Part shown: piece by piece, positions 36,810-46,178 of the stretch | Numbering within the stretch: position 1 is the first letter of the stretch | Layout: each line of letters starts with the position of its first letter | DNA from: Candidatus Gastranaerophilales bacterium | GTDB taxonomy: Bacteria > Cyanobacteriota > Vampirovibrionia > Gastranaerophilales > Gastranaerophilaceae | DNA: 64,000 nt | NCBI GenBank assembly: GCA_947625495.1 | Contig: CANQOQ010000002.1 | Span: 1 to 64,000, forward strand | Direction: 5' to 3' | Translations under genes and position numbers: made by a program | The notes under the pieces: model-generated | Seen by the model: only the letters and a program-made list of their open reading frames with translations | What the model was told of the DNA's origin: nothing | Database searches by the model: none

Positions 36810-38270
36810 TTAGCCGTCAAGAGCAGATTTTAAAAGTTTATTTAACAATTGAGGATTAGCTCTGCCTTTAGTTTCTTTCATGACTTGTCCGACAAAGAAA
36901 CCGAATAATTTATCTTTACCGCCTCTATAAAGTTCTACTTGTGACGGATTAGCCGATATAACTTTATCAATAATAGTTTTAAGTGAAGCTTCATCTGAAA
37001 TAACACTCAAACCTTGTTTTTCGACTATAGCTTTAGCGCTTCCTCCGTCTGTTAATAAAGTTGTAACTATTTGTTTACCTATATTATTTGAAATGGCACC
37101 CGTTGTAACTAACTTTATGAGTTCTGAAAATGATTCAGGAGTTAGTTTAGTTTCTTCAAGAGTAACTTTTTCTTCTTTTAAGTATGCCGCAATTTCTTTC
37201 ATTAAGAAGTTATCAGCGACTTTAGGGTCAGCACCGAGTTCAACGGCTTTATCATAAAAGAGTGCAATATCCTGCTGTTCCACCAGAACATTGGCATCAT
37301 AAGGTGTAAGCCCGTATAAAACATATCTTTGTCTTCTTGCATGAGGAAGTTCGGGCATTTTTTCCGCTATAGAATTAACCCATTCTCTTGAAATTTCAAG
37401 CGGCATTAAATCAGGATCAGGGAAATAACGGTAATCATGGGCATCTTCTTTACCTCTCATGGATTTGGTAACGCCTTGATTATCATCCCAGAGCCTTGTT
37501 TCTTGAACAACCTCTTCACCTGCTTCAACTATATCAATTTGTCTGTCTATTTCATATTCAATAGCTCTTTGAAGTGCTTTAAAGCTGTTAACGTTTTTAA
37601 TTTCGGCTCTTGTACCGAATTCCTTCTGACCGACGGGTCTTACTGAAATATTTGCGTCGCATCTCATTGAGCCTTCTTCCAAGTTGCCGTCACAAACACC
37701 TATATATCTTAGTGTTGTTCTAAGTTCTTCCATATATGCTCTTGCTTCATCGGATGAGCGCATATCGGGTTCGGATACTATTTCAAGAAGGGGTGTTCCG
37801 GCTCTGTTTAAGTCGACAAGAGAGTAGCTTGAACCTGCTATACCCGATGAACCCATGTGAACAAGTTTACCTGCATCTTCTTCCAAATGAGCTCTTGTAA
37901 TTCCTATCCTTTTACCTTCTATATCAATATAACCGTTAACACAAATCGGCTGGTCATACTGTGAAATCTGATAGCCTTTCGGAAGGTCCGGATAAAAGTA
38001 TTGTTTTCTGTCAAATTTACAGTATTGAGGGATTGTACAGTGAAGTGCCAATCCTGTTAATATACCCATATTAACAACTTCTTTATTTAATACGGGCAGA
38101 ACCCCCGGCATTCCGAGTGTTACGGGGCTGACCTGCGTATTTTGTTCGTTGCCGAATTCCGTTGAATCACATGCAAATATCTTAGATTTTGTTTTTAACT
38201 GTGCATGAACCTCTAACCCAATTACAACTTCATATTTTTTTCTTAACTCTTCCATTAATGAACCGGCCAT
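36810..38270 (-). CDS. gatB: Aspartyl/glutamyl-tRNA amidotransferase subunit B
   Basis: 486 aa. GatB, with GatA and GatC, amidates misacylated Glu-tRNA(Gln) or Asp-tRNA(Asn). The start of the cradle domain VIGLEVHAQLKTKSKIF, the KYFYPDLPKGYQISQYD-type segment and the C-terminal YqeY-like domain ending PQLLNKLLKSAL are visible. GAGGT precedes ATG 38270. gatA and gatC are not in the window. Confidence 0.97.
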   Translation of the reverse strand: MAGSLMEELRKKYEVVIGLEVHAQLKTKSKIFACDSTEFGNEQNTQVSPVTLGMPGVLPVLNKEVVNMGILTGLALHCTIPQYCKFDRKQYFYPDLPKGYQISQYDQPICVNGYIDIEGKRIGITRAHLEEDAGKLVHMGSSGIAGSSYSLVDLNRAGTPLLEIVSEPDMRSSDEARAYMEELRTTLRYIGVCDGNLEEGSMRCDANISVRPVGQKEFGTRAEIKNVNSFKALQRAIEYEIDRQIDIVEAGEEVVQETRLWDDNQGVTKSMRGKEDAHDYRYFPDPDLMPLEISREWVNSIAEKMPELPHARRQRYVLYGLTPYDANVLVEQQDIALFYDKAVELGADPKVADNFLMKEIAAYLKEEKVTLEETKLTPESFSELIKLVTTGAISNNIGKQIVTTLLTDGGSAKAIVEKQGLSVISDEASLKTIIDKVISANPSQVELYRGGKDKLFGFFVGQVMKETKGRANPQLLNKLLKSALDG

Positions 38271-38340
38271 ATTTAAAACCTCTATTTATCCCTCATTTTC
38301 TAAAATGATAACACGAATATAAAATAATAAAAATATAATT

Positions 38341-38369
38341 TTGAAATAGTTATACAGCTGTAGTAAAAT
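38341..38369 (+). promoter_or_regulatory. Promoter of the secreted-protein/Crp unit
   Basis: TTGAAA (38341-38346), 17 bases, TAAAAT (38364-38369). The ATG at 38385 follows GAGGTGG. Predicted leader about 10 bases. Confidence 0.55.
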
Positions 38370-38384
38370 AATAGAGGTGGTTTT

Positions 38385-39515
38385 ATGAAAAAGAAAATTA
38401 TTTCATTATTAATATTGTCAGCACTATCTGTATCATATACAGTGCCTATAGTATATGCGCAAGAGCCGTTTCAGGGTCATATTGAAGAAACGGAAACAAA
38501 GCCGTACAATGATAAAAAAATATTTACAAATGAAGTAAAAAGACTTGATGAAACAAAGACCATAAATTTAACCGTTTCACAAGTTCTGGCAGGTACCACA
38601 TCAATAGAAGGGGATGAATTTTTTGCCGTTGTATCTGATGATGTTTTAGCAGGCACGGGAGTACTGCTTCCCATAGGAACAGTTGCTCATGGCAGTATTA
38701 AAAACATAGTAGACCCAAAACGTATGGGGCGTGACGGATATATAGAATTATCTTTTGATTATTTGATTACGCCTGACGGCAGAGAGATACCTATTGAAGG
38801 GAATATGACATCAAAATTGACTCCGGCTAAATCAATAGTTCAAAAAGCGGGAGAAGATTTGGCATATACGGCAGTTGGCGGTGTTTACGGTGCTGTTGCC
38901 GCAATGGAAATTGCGGGACTTGAAGGTGCTATTGTAAGCCAAGGCTATACCGTGATAGGAGGAGCTGCTCTTGGAGGTGTAATTGCACTCGGATTAAGCT
39001 TGTTCAGAAAAGGTAAAGATGTTTTAATTGCCCCCGGTGACGAAATTAAAGTTAAAATTAAAAGCAGCGAAGCAATCCCTGTTATGACTCATGAAGCCGT
39101 AAGACAGGATGAAATTAAATATGAGGGGCTGGATGTTGATATAACGGATATTTTTCTTGAAGAAGATCCGTTCGGTAATTTAAATACCATCTCAATAGAT
39201 TTAATAATTAAAAATCAATCGGATAAAGACTTTTCAGCATTTGATATAGCACTTGTAAATGATTTAAGGAACTCATACACTCCTTCTATTTTTACGGATT
39301 ATAAAAACTCACTGGCAATGAAAAATATAAAAAAAGGTGAGAATGTTTCGGGGATTTTGTCCTTTTCCGTTGATAATCCCAAAAGACAGCATTGGCTGGT
39401 ATTTTATGACAAAAGAAATCATAAACCGCTTGCTAAAATCTCTATTGATAACGCCAAACATGATTTAAATATTACTAATCTTGAAAAGAAAAAAAAGAGA
39501 CATAAAAAAGTATAA
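38385..39515 (+). CDS. Exported protein, paralogue of the gene at 48730
   Basis: 376 aa. Signal peptide MKKKIISLLILSALSVSYT ending near VYA-QE (cut about residue 25). A beta-rich domain (about 55-150) carries GTGVLLPIGTVAHGSI and YIELSFDYLITPDGREIPIEG. A Gly/Ala-rich hydrophobic stretch (about 165-210) follows, then SLFRKGKDVLIAPGDEIKVKI. The same order of motifs occurs in the 234-aa protein at 48730. This one adds a C-terminal domain (about 250-365). Outer-surface or periplasmic location is inferred; function unknown. It overlaps the Crp-like gene by one base. Confidence 0.8.
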   Translation: MKKKIISLLILSALSVSYTVPIVYAQEPFQGHIEETETKPYNDKKIFTNEVKRLDETKTINLTVSQVLAGTTSIEGDEFFAVVSDDVLAGTGVLLPIGTVAHGSIKNIVDPKRMGRDGYIELSFDYLITPDGREIPIEGNMTSKLTPAKSIVQKAGEDLAYTAVGGVYGAVAAMEIAGLEGAIVSQGYTVIGGAALGGVIALGLSLFRKGKDVLIAPGDEIKVKIKSSEAIPVMTHEAVRQDEIKYEGLDVDITDIFLEEDPFGNLNTISIDLIIKNQSDKDFSAFDIALVNDLRNSYTPSIFTDYKNSLAMKNIKKGENVSGILSFSVDNPKRQHWLVFYDKRNHKPLAKISIDNAKHDLNITNLEKKKKRHKKV

Positions 39516-40132
39516 TGCTTGATATTGATTTATTTGAAAATATTGAAAATAGCGAGATTTTAAAAATTTTAGAGTGTTTCGGAATAATAACTAAAGTTTT
39601 TAAGAAAAATTCTTATATATTAAAAACGGGCGGAAAAATTGATTTTCTCGGCGTTATCCTTGACGGAAACGCACAAATAATTAAAAACGGCAGCATAATT
39701 GAAAATCTTAAAACAAACGATATTTTCGGTCATAATATAGTATGTTTAGGCGAAAACAAAAGCCCTGTTGATATTATAGCTATGTCAAACTGTGAAGTTC
39801 TTTTTCTTCCGTTTGAAAGAGTTGTTACTCCCTGTGATAAATTATGCTCCTATCACTTAAAATTAATAAAAAACATAATGAAAATGATATCTAAAAGGAA
39901 CTCATTATTAAATGATAAGATAGATATCATAGGTCAAAAAACAATAAGAGATAAGATTTTGGCTCTTTTAAGAACACATTCGAAAGGAGATGGCGTTTTT
40001 ACAATACCATATACGAGAGAAGAAATGGCAAGATTTCTGTGTACGGATAGGTGTGCATTGTCAAGAGAACTTTCCAAAATGCAAAATGAAGGTATATTAA
40101 AATTTCGTAAGAATTATTTTGAATTGTTATAG
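39515..40132 (+). CDS. Crp/Fnr-family transcriptional regulator
   Basis: 205 aa. The N-terminal cyclic-nucleotide-binding-like barrel (about 10-120) has GVILDGNAQIIKNGSIIENL and FGHNIVCLG, but the phosphate-binding arginine of true cAMP sites is not evident. The C-terminal winged helix has YTREEMARFLCTDRCALSREL as recognition helix. No Fnr-type N-terminal cysteine cluster. Coupled to the exported protein (TAATG), so it may regulate that gene or respond to its state. Confidence 0.88.
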   Translation: MLDIDLFENIENSEILKILECFGIITKVFKKNSYILKTGGKIDFLGVILDGNAQIIKNGSIIENLKTNDIFGHNIVCLGENKSPVDIIAMSNCEVLFLPFERVVTPCDKLCSYHLKLIKNIMKMISKRNSLLNDKIDIIGQKTIRDKILALLRTHSKGDGVFTIPYTREEMARFLCTDRCALSRELSKMQNEGILKFRKNYFELL

Positions 40133-40136
40133 CCTG

Positions 40137-40363
40137 AATTTAATCTAGTGTCGCAACATTACGCTTGCTGTCTTTAAATTACTTTACGCTCGGTCTTGTC
40201 GCTCCTTCGGCTACCGCCTTGACTCGCTTCCAACCTCGCTTACCGAACTCCGTTCGTACGTAATTTCGCTCCTCGCAACCGTAAAGTTGCTCACCTTTTC
40301 AAAATGCCACTCGCAAATTTTTACTCACACCTTCGGCTTATCGTAAAAATTTACTCGGACAAT
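40137..40363 (-). repeat. Dispersed intergenic repeat, full copy (A)
   Basis: 227 bp between the Crp-like gene and obgE, in inverse orientation to the copy at 55635-55861, which has exactly the same length and near-identical sequence. Read on the minus strand it runs from ATTGTCCGAGTAAA to GCGACACTAGATTAAATT. It holds several short hairpins (GCAAC/GTTGC, GGC/GCC around GATA or similar, and a long AAATTTTTAC stem) and a purine-rich run of GCGA/GAAG words. Not coding. Confidence 0.9.
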
Positions 40364-40378
40364 TTTTTGTAATATAAT
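40350..40378 (+). promoter_or_regulatory. obgE promoter using the repeat's edge
   Basis: TTTACT (40350-40355), inside the end of the dispersed repeat, is 17 bases from TATAAT (40373-40378), which lies just outside it. AAAGG precedes ATG 40398. Confidence 0.5.
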
Positions 40379-40397
40379 ATTTTAAAAGGTCAAAGGA

Positions 40398-41663
40398 ATG
40401 TTTCTCGATAAAACAAGAATAAAAATCCTTTCAGGTAAAGGCGGCAACGGAATTGTTGCCTGGAGAAGGGAAAAATATGTTGATAAAGGCGGCCCTGCAG
40501 GCGGTAACGGCGGCAAGGGCGGTGACGTGTACCTTGTTGCAACCGAAGATATGTCTACATTAATGGACTTTCAATACCAATCCGTCTTTAAAGCCGAAAA
40601 CGGAGAAAACGGTTATATAAAAACTCAGCACGGAAGATGCGGAAAGGATTTATATATTAAAGTACCTGTGGGAACCGTAGTAAAAGACACTGATTCGGGT
40701 AAAATCATTGCCGATTTGAATAAAGACGGACAGATTGTACTTGCCGCAAAAGGCGGCAGAGGCGGAAGGGGCAATGCTTGTTTTGCCACTGCTCAAAAAA
40801 GAGCTCCGCAGTTCTGTGAACCCGGTGAAAGCGGTATCGAAAGAAATCTTGAATTTGAACTGAAACTTATTGCGGATGTGGGGCTTTTAGGTATGCCTAA
40901 TGCGGGTAAGTCTACTCTGATAAGTGCAATAAGTTCGGCTAAACCTAAAGTAGCTGATTATCCTTTTACAACCATTGTTCCTCATCTTGGCGTTGTCAAA
41001 AAACAAAACGGCGACGGATATGTTGTGGCTGATATTCCCGGGCTTATTGAAGGCGCTTCAGAGGGTATAGGTTTGGGGCATGAATTTTTGAGACACGTTG
41101 AAAGATGCCGTTTCCTTATTCATCTGGTTGATATTACACAGGAAAGCCCATTGAAGAACTATGAAATAATTAATTCCGAACTTAAAAAGCACTCGGAAGA
41201 ACTTTCAAAAACCTATCAGGTTATAGCTTTAAATAAAATAGACTCTGTTGATAAAGAAACTCGGGAAAAATATTTGGGCGAATTTAAAAAAATATCTGAT
41301 GATGTATTTTTAATTTCGGCAGTTACGGGCGAAAATATTAAAGAATTTTTAAATTTTATTGAAAAGAAAGTTGAAGAGATTCCTAAACACATTATAGAAA
41401 TTGATGTTGAAGAAGACAATGACGCTTTTGACAACGATGACAGCTCATTTAATATATATAGAACAGATAAACACACATTTGTAGTAGAAGGCGGGAAGAT
41501 ATTCAGACTTGCAAACGTCACTGACGGGAGAAATACGGAACAGTTATACAGATTCCAAAACATATTAAAATCAATGGGAGTTTTTGACGCACTAATTCAA
41601 GCAGGTGTTCAAGAAGGCGATGTAATTAAAATAGGACATCTTGAATTTGATTATTTATTTTAA
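40398..41663 (+). CDS. obgE: GTPase ObgE/CgtA
   Basis: 421 aa. Glycine-rich Obg fold (1-158), G domain with G1 GMPNAGKST, G3 DIPGLIEGA and NKID, and a C-terminal OCT domain (about 345-421). Obg proteins bind the 50S subunit in late assembly and link to the stringent response. Complete. Confidence 0.97.
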   Translation: MFLDKTRIKILSGKGGNGIVAWRREKYVDKGGPAGGNGGKGGDVYLVATEDMSTLMDFQYQSVFKAENGENGYIKTQHGRCGKDLYIKVPVGTVVKDTDSGKIIADLNKDGQIVLAAKGGRGGRGNACFATAQKRAPQFCEPGESGIERNLEFELKLIADVGLLGMPNAGKSTLISAISSAKPKVADYPFTTIVPHLGVVKKQNGDGYVVADIPGLIEGASEGIGLGHEFLRHVERCRFLIHLVDITQESPLKNYEIINSELKKHSEELSKTYQVIALNKIDSVDKETREKYLGEFKKISDDVFLISAVTGENIKEFLNFIEKKVEEIPKHIIEIDVEEDNDAFDNDDSSFNIYRTDKHTFVVEGGKIFRLANVTDGRNTEQLYRFQNILKSMGVFDALIQAGVQEGDVIKIGHLEFDYLF

Positions 41664-41669
41664 TTTTAA

Positions 41670-42602
41670 TTAAACGTGTTCAAACTTTCTGTCGGGTTTT
41701 ATTATATGAACATTTCTGGTTTCAGAAAGATTTTGTCTTGCGTTTGCGAGTTTTTCTTTTTGTTCTTTAGATATACTTCCTGATGAAATCAGCCTGTCAA
41801 TAAAATTATTATTTAATTTAACAGCCTTTTGAAGTGCGCCGATTTCTTCTAAAACCTCTTTTACTTCGACAAAATCATAGGCATAACCTCGTTTAGATTG
41901 ATAAGTAAGCACTTCACCGTTTGGCGATTGTATATTTTGTCCGCCCTGTTCAAAATAGAGCCTGAATACCGATTTTAAATCCTGCATTTCAGACTGCATA
42001 ATCTGTACAGCCTGCTGTATTCTTAAGTATCTTTCGAAAAGATAATCTATATTATCTAACTGTTGAATTTGCCAGGCGTATTTTTTTTCGTAAAGTTTTT
42101 TTAATTCGGGATATGCTTTAGCTAAACCTTCCGTATCAGCCATGGCTCTATGACGTGTAGAAAATTCAATGTTAAATTTGTTCATCAAGCTTTCAAGTCC
42201 GCAAGATTCCAATTCGGGATAAATTTCTTTAAACATCATCTGAGAATCTATTCTGGCGTTTGTAATGGGTTTACCCGTCTGTCTTAAGCTTGCTTCATTA
42301 ATAAATGAATAATCAAAAATAGCGTTATGAGCAACTATCGGGTAATCACCAATAAAATCTAAAATCAAAGGCATAACTTCAGCTTCAGTTGGTGCATCTT
42401 TAACATCATCTTCTGTTATTCCGTGAACAGCTATACTTGATTTTCTGATATGCTGCTCGGGGTTAATAAGAGTTTCAAACCTGTCTTTCATCTTGCCGTT
42501 TTCTAAACGGATAGCTGCAAACTCAACCATTCTTTCTTTAGTATAATCAAGTCCTGTAGTTTCAACATCAAGAACGATTTCAATACACTTTTTTCTTGGC
42601 AC
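41670..42602 (-). CDS. DEDDh 3'-5' exonuclease (DNA polymerase III epsilon-like)
   Basis: 310 aa. The N-terminal exonuclease domain (about 6-170) has ExoI VLDVETTGLD, VHGITEDDV, ExoII AHNAIFDYSFIN and ExoIII HRAMADTEG, i.e. the DEDDh set. The C-terminal 130 residues are helical and charged with no known domain. Start is GTG 42602 behind GAGG. It could act as proofreading subunit (DnaQ) or in repair/RNA processing. The long C-terminal part is not the usual epsilon tail. Confidence 0.85.
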   Translation of the reverse strand: MPRKKCIEIVLDVETTGLDYTKERMVEFAAIRLENGKMKDRFETLINPEQHIRKSSIAVHGITEDDVKDAPTEAEVMPLILDFIGDYPIVAHNAIFDYSFINEASLRQTGKPITNARIDSQMMFKEIYPELESCGLESLMNKFNIEFSTRHRAMADTEGLAKAYPELKKLYEKKYAWQIQQLDNIDYLFERYLRIQQAVQIMQSEMQDLKSVFRLYFEQGGQNIQSPNGEVLTYQSKRGYAYDFVEVKEVLEEIGALQKAVKLNNNFIDRLISSGSISKEQKEKLANARQNLSETRNVHIIKPDRKFEHV

Positions 42603-42687
42603 TGCCTCAAATCTCCATATATGTATATAATATCATAAACATTTATAAGGAGCAAAATTAATAATCAGACTTAGTTAATTAATAGAC

Positions 42688-42716
42688 TTGTTTTATTAAT
42701 ATATCGGTAGTAATAT
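42688..42716 (+). promoter_or_regulatory. Possible promoter of the oxidoreductase operon
   Basis: TTGTTT (42688-42693), 17 bases, TAATAT (42711-42716); start expected near 42723, about 23 bases before the first ATG. Confidence 0.4.
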
Positions 42717-42745
42717 TTAGAGAGATATAGAAACAGGTTTATTTT

Positions 42746-42952
42746 ATGGGAAGAATAGTATTAAACAGAGATAAATGTAAAGCCTGCTATTTATGCATTG
42801 ACGCATGTCCTAATAAGGTTTTAGGTGCGGATGAGAATGTAAATGCTTTAGGATATTATCCTATGGCAGTTAATCATCCTGAAAAGTGTGTAGGCTGTGC
42901 CATTTGTGCAAGAGTTTGTCCTGATATTGCAATTGAAAAGGTATACAGATGA
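42746..42952 (+). CDS. 2-oxoacid:ferredoxin oxidoreductase, delta (2x[4Fe-4S]) subunit
   Basis: 68 aa with two CxxCxxCxxxCP clusters: CKACYLCIDACP (about residues 11-22) and CVGCAICARVCP (about 52-63). It passes electrons from the catalytic subunit to ferredoxin. It overlaps the next gene by four bases. First of four genes of the complex. Confidence 0.93.
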   Translation: MGRIVLNRDKCKACYLCIDACPNKVLGADENVNALGYYPMAVNHPEKCVGCAICARVCPDIAIEKVYR

Positions 42953-44049
42953 AAAGAGAGAAAGAACTTTTAAAAGGGAATTATGCTATAGCACAAGCTG
43001 CTGTTGAAGCAGGCTGTCAAAGTTATTTTGGATATCCTATTACACCGCAGAGTGAGATAGGTGAATATTTAAGTTCAAAAATGCCTGAACTGGGCAGAGC
43101 ATTTGTAGCTGCAGAAAGTGAAGTAGCAGCAATAAATATGCTTTTAGGTGCAGGTTCAACAGGCGTTAAAGCCATGACATCTTCTTCATCATGTGCAGTT
43201 GCACTAATGCAGGAGGGTTTATCTTTTATAGCAGGTGATGAAATACCTTGCGTATTGGTTAGTGTTATGAGAGCAGGCCCGGGGCTCGGCTATATATATG
43301 CTTCTCAAGGTGACTATTATCAGGCTACAAAAGGCGGCGGCAACGGTGATTATAAAATCGTTACATTTGCTCCCGCAAGTGTTCAGGAATGTGTTGATTT
43401 AACATACAAATGTTTTTATGTTTCTCAAAAATACAGAACGCCTGTATGTTTATTAGCAGACGGAATGCTAGGTCAAATGATGGAACCTGCTGTTGTGGGT
43501 GAATATCCTTATGAAGAAATTGACCAATCATCTTGGGCATTAGACGGTGCTAAGGATAGAGAACCAAGACATATTGCTTCAATTGAAAGAGAAGAAGAAA
43601 CCTTAAGAAAAAGAGTTGTTAAGATATTTGAAAAATATAAACAAATATTAGAAAACGAAAATCTGTTTGAAAAGTACGAAACAGAAGGTGCAAAACTTGT
43701 TATAACAGCATTCGGTTCCGTTGCAAGAATAGCAAAAGCAGCAGTTAAAATGGCAAGAAAAAACGGGTTAAAAGTAGGATTATTCAGACCAATTATGCTT
43801 AATCCGTTCCCCGAAAAATTAGTTGCCGAAATTGCACAAAAAGTAGACGGAATACTTGATATAGAACTTAATTGCGGACAAATGCTTCAAGATATCAAAG
43901 CAAGTATTGCAGGATTAGCAAAAAGTATCCCTGTTGAATTTTACGGCAGACCTGCAGGTGTTATGATGACTGTTGAAGAAATATATAAACAAATAGAAGC
44001 AATCTATAAGAAAATGGATGAAAAGAAATATGGAACAGCTTGTATATAA
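42949..44049 (+). CDS. 2-oxoacid:ferredoxin oxidoreductase, alpha subunit (VorB/KorA type)
   Basis: 366 aa. The N-terminal pyrimidine-type domain has KGNYAIAQAAVEAGCQSYFG and YPITPQSEIGEYLS. AESEVAAINMLLGA follows, and a C-terminal transketolase-like domain has LFRPIMLNPFPE. The complex oxidatively decarboxylates a 2-oxoacid with CoA and ferredoxin and is oxygen-sensitive. The N-terminus is closest in memory to the 2-oxoisovalerate (VorB) branch, but 2-oxoglutarate (KorA) is possible. The alternative cannot be settled by eye. Confidence 0.92.
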   Translation: MKREKELLKGNYAIAQAAVEAGCQSYFGYPITPQSEIGEYLSSKMPELGRAFVAAESEVAAINMLLGAGSTGVKAMTSSSSCAVALMQEGLSFIAGDEIPCVLVSVMRAGPGLGYIYASQGDYYQATKGGGNGDYKIVTFAPASVQECVDLTYKCFYVSQKYRTPVCLLADGMLGQMMEPAVVGEYPYEEIDQSSWALDGAKDREPRHIASIEREEETLRKRVVKIFEKYKQILENENLFEKYETEGAKLVITAFGSVARIAKAAVKMARKNGLKVGLFRPIMLNPFPEKLVAEIAQKVDGILDIELNCGQMLQDIKASIAGLAKSIPVEFYGRPAGVMMTVEEIYKQIEAIYKKMDEKKYGTACI

Positions 44050-44779
44050 AAAACCCGATTCAATAAGAGATGATTTTAAAATAAGCTTTTGCCCAGGCTG
44101 TGACCATGGCTTAGCTGTTAAACTTGTTGCGGAAGTATTGGATGAACTCGGAGTTAGAGAAAAGACAATAGGAATCGCTTCTGTCGGATGCAGTGTATTT
44201 TCTTATGACTTTTTTAATGTAGATATTGTAGAATCACCACATGGACGCTCGTTAGCTGTGGCAACCGGAGTAAAACGCTCTAAACCCGATAAAGTCGTAT
44301 TTACATATCAAGGTGACGGAGATTTAGCTTCAATCGGTTTGGGTGAAACAATTCACGCTATGACAAGAGGTGAAAAAGTCACTGCCATTTGCATAAATAA
44401 TACAACATACGGTATGACGGGAGGTCAGGCAGGACCTACAACATTAATTGGGCAGGTAACTACAACAACAACGCAAGGACGTAAAGTTGAAATATCAGGA
44501 TACCCTTTAAAAGTGTGCGAAATATTAAAAGAAGTAGACGGAACAGCGTTTGTAGCTAGAGTTACACTTGACAATCCCGCCGCCATAATAAATGCAAAAA
44601 AATGTATAAAAAAAGCTTTTGAAGCCCAATTAAAAGGATTAGGAACAGGTTTTGTAGAAATACTCGCAACATGCCCGACAAACTGGAAAATGACGCCACA
44701 GGAAGCTCATGCAAGAGTAAGAGGCGAAATGTCAGAAGTATTTAAACCCGGAATTTATAAAGATAAGGTAAGTGAATAA
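44030..44779 (+). CDS. 2-oxoacid:ferredoxin oxidoreductase, beta subunit (TPP-binding)
   Basis: 249 aa from ATG 44030; another in-frame ATG at 44018 would add four residues. The TPP-binding motif GDGDLASIG ... NNTTYGMTGGQ is clear, as is FCPGCDHGLAVKL near the N-terminus. It holds thiamine diphosphate where the 2-oxoacid is decarboxylated. Overlaps both neighbours. Confidence 0.93.
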   Translation: MEQLVYKKPDSIRDDFKISFCPGCDHGLAVKLVAEVLDELGVREKTIGIASVGCSVFSYDFFNVDIVESPHGRSLAVATGVKRSKPDKVVFTYQGDGDLASIGLGETIHAMTRGEKVTAICINNTTYGMTGGQAGPTTLIGQVTTTTTQGRKVEISGYPLKVCEILKEVDGTAFVARVTLDNPAAIINAKKCIKKAFEAQLKGLGTGFVEILATCPTNWKMTPQEAHARVRGEMSEVFKPGIYKDKVSE

Positions 44780-45315
44780 TGGATTCAAATGTATTAATAG
44801 CAGGATTTGGCGGTCAGGGTGTATTATTTATAGGTCAATTGCTTGCAAATGCCTGTATGAATGAAGGATTAAACGTAACATGGTCACCTGCATACGGTGC
44901 TGAAATGAGAGGCGGTACGGTTAATTGTACCGTTTGTATGTCAGATGACGAAGTTGCATGCGCTTTTGTAGCAGAGCCTGAAAACGTTATCGCACTCAAT
45001 GCTCCTTCTTTTGAAAAATTTGAATCAAGAATTAAACCGGGTGGAATGATTGTTGTAAACTCTTCTTTGGTTAAAACTAAACCAAAAAGAGATGATATTA
45101 CATATAAATTTGTTCCTATGACAGAAATTGCTCATAAAAACGGGCATGAAAAAATGGCTAATATAGTTTCTTTAGGTGCTTTTATAAAAGTTTTTCCCGT
45201 AGTAACAAAAGAAGGCATAATTGCTACAATGAAGAAAAAATTAACAGGGAAAAAAGCTTCTATGCTTAACGGAAACATCCAAGCACTTGAAGAAGGTTTT
45301 GAATTAGTAAATTAA
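44779..45315 (+). CDS. 2-oxoacid:ferredoxin oxidoreductase, gamma subunit
   Basis: 178 aa. ILIAGFGGQGVLFIGQLLA and PAYGAEMRGGTVNCTV are hallmark gamma-subunit motifs. Start overlaps the beta stop (TAATG). Completes the DABC complex, so a full enzyme is encoded. Confidence 0.93.
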   Translation: MDSNVLIAGFGGQGVLFIGQLLANACMNEGLNVTWSPAYGAEMRGGTVNCTVCMSDDEVACAFVAEPENVIALNAPSFEKFESRIKPGGMIVVNSSLVKTKPKRDDITYKFVPMTEIAHKNGHEKMANIVSLGAFIKVFPVVTKEGIIATMKKKLTGKKASMLNGNIQALEEGFELVN

Positions 45316-45324
45316 TACAAAATA

Positions 45325-46071
45325 TTACTGGTTTTTATATGAATAAAGAAAATTTTCTTTCAAAAATTTTGCACATTCACTGCTGTTCATTACTTCTGTA
45401 GATTCTTTTGTATAAGCATCTCCAAAATAAGTAACTTCATAATTGCCGTTATCAAGTTCTTTTATTGTTCCTGCACAAAGTCCATATTTAGGATTTAATA
45501 TTTCATCTTCGGTTATTTCTCTTGTGTGCGGTTCCGCTCCCATAACAACAGCCATTGATGTTAAATAATATTTTCCGTCTTCACCTTTTGTTATATTATT
45601 TGAAACCCCGGCAAGATCGGGTTTTATAATCATAGAGCCGTCAGAGAGTTTTAAACTATTTTTAAAAGTATCTTCAAATTCCAACCCTGGATTAACAGAA
45701 CCGGTTTTATTTCCTGCACTCTTATTTGTATGATTTATATTAGGGAAATAAGATTGAGCTGTAGAACTATTTACGGAAGGTAATTCTTCTGTTAGTTTAT
45801 TCATAAAAGCATCAAAATTCATAAACTCGCCTTTTATATTTCCTTGTTCATCAGGTTTGGCAGTTTTATCAAATACAAAAATACCAGTTAACTCTTTTCC
45901 ATTCTGTTTAAGAGTAATTTTTTTTGCTACATATGTTTTACCGTCATTTTTATTTTTCCATTCGACATTTTGGAAGTTTTCTAATTGATTATCATTTTTT
46001 TTCGACTCGGTTTTGTGTGAATTAGCGGGAGCAACATTTATACCATCAAAATTATTTCCTATTGTATTCAT
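45325..46071 (-). CDS. Hypothetical protein
   Basis: 248 aa, soluble, with a polar N-terminus (NNF, NSHKTESKKNDNQ) and a beta-rich middle (KTYVAKKITLKQNGKELTG). A C-terminal part has GKYYLTSMAVVMGAEPHTRE. A strong AAGGAGAAATT site precedes the ATG. No known domain recognised. The 107 bases upstream are extremely AT-rich and hold no clear feature. Confidence 0.7.
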   Translation of the reverse strand: MNTIGNNFDGINVAPANSHKTESKKNDNQLENFQNVEWKNKNDGKTYVAKKITLKQNGKELTGIFVFDKTAKPDEQGNIKGEFMNFDAFMNKLTEELPSVNSSTAQSYFPNINHTNKSAGNKTGSVNPGLEFEDTFKNSLKLSDGSMIIKPDLAGVSNNITKGEDGKYYLTSMAVVMGAEPHTREITEDEILNPKYGLCAGTIKELDNGNYEVTYFGDAYTKESTEVMNSSECAKFLKENFLYSYKNQ

Positions 46072-46178
46072 TATTAATTTCTCCTTTTATTTTTTACTAT
46101 AATAAAAAAAATAAAAATTTAAAATTGATATAAATTATTAAAATTTAAAAAAAAATTAATTTAACTTTACAATAAAAA

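Noticed and set aside
8864-42717. Shared 13-mer CGGTAGTAATATT at about 8864 and 42705 as a regulatory motif
   Set aside because: A 13-base match between two AT-rich intergenic sites is expected by chance in 64 kb, and the surroundings do not align.
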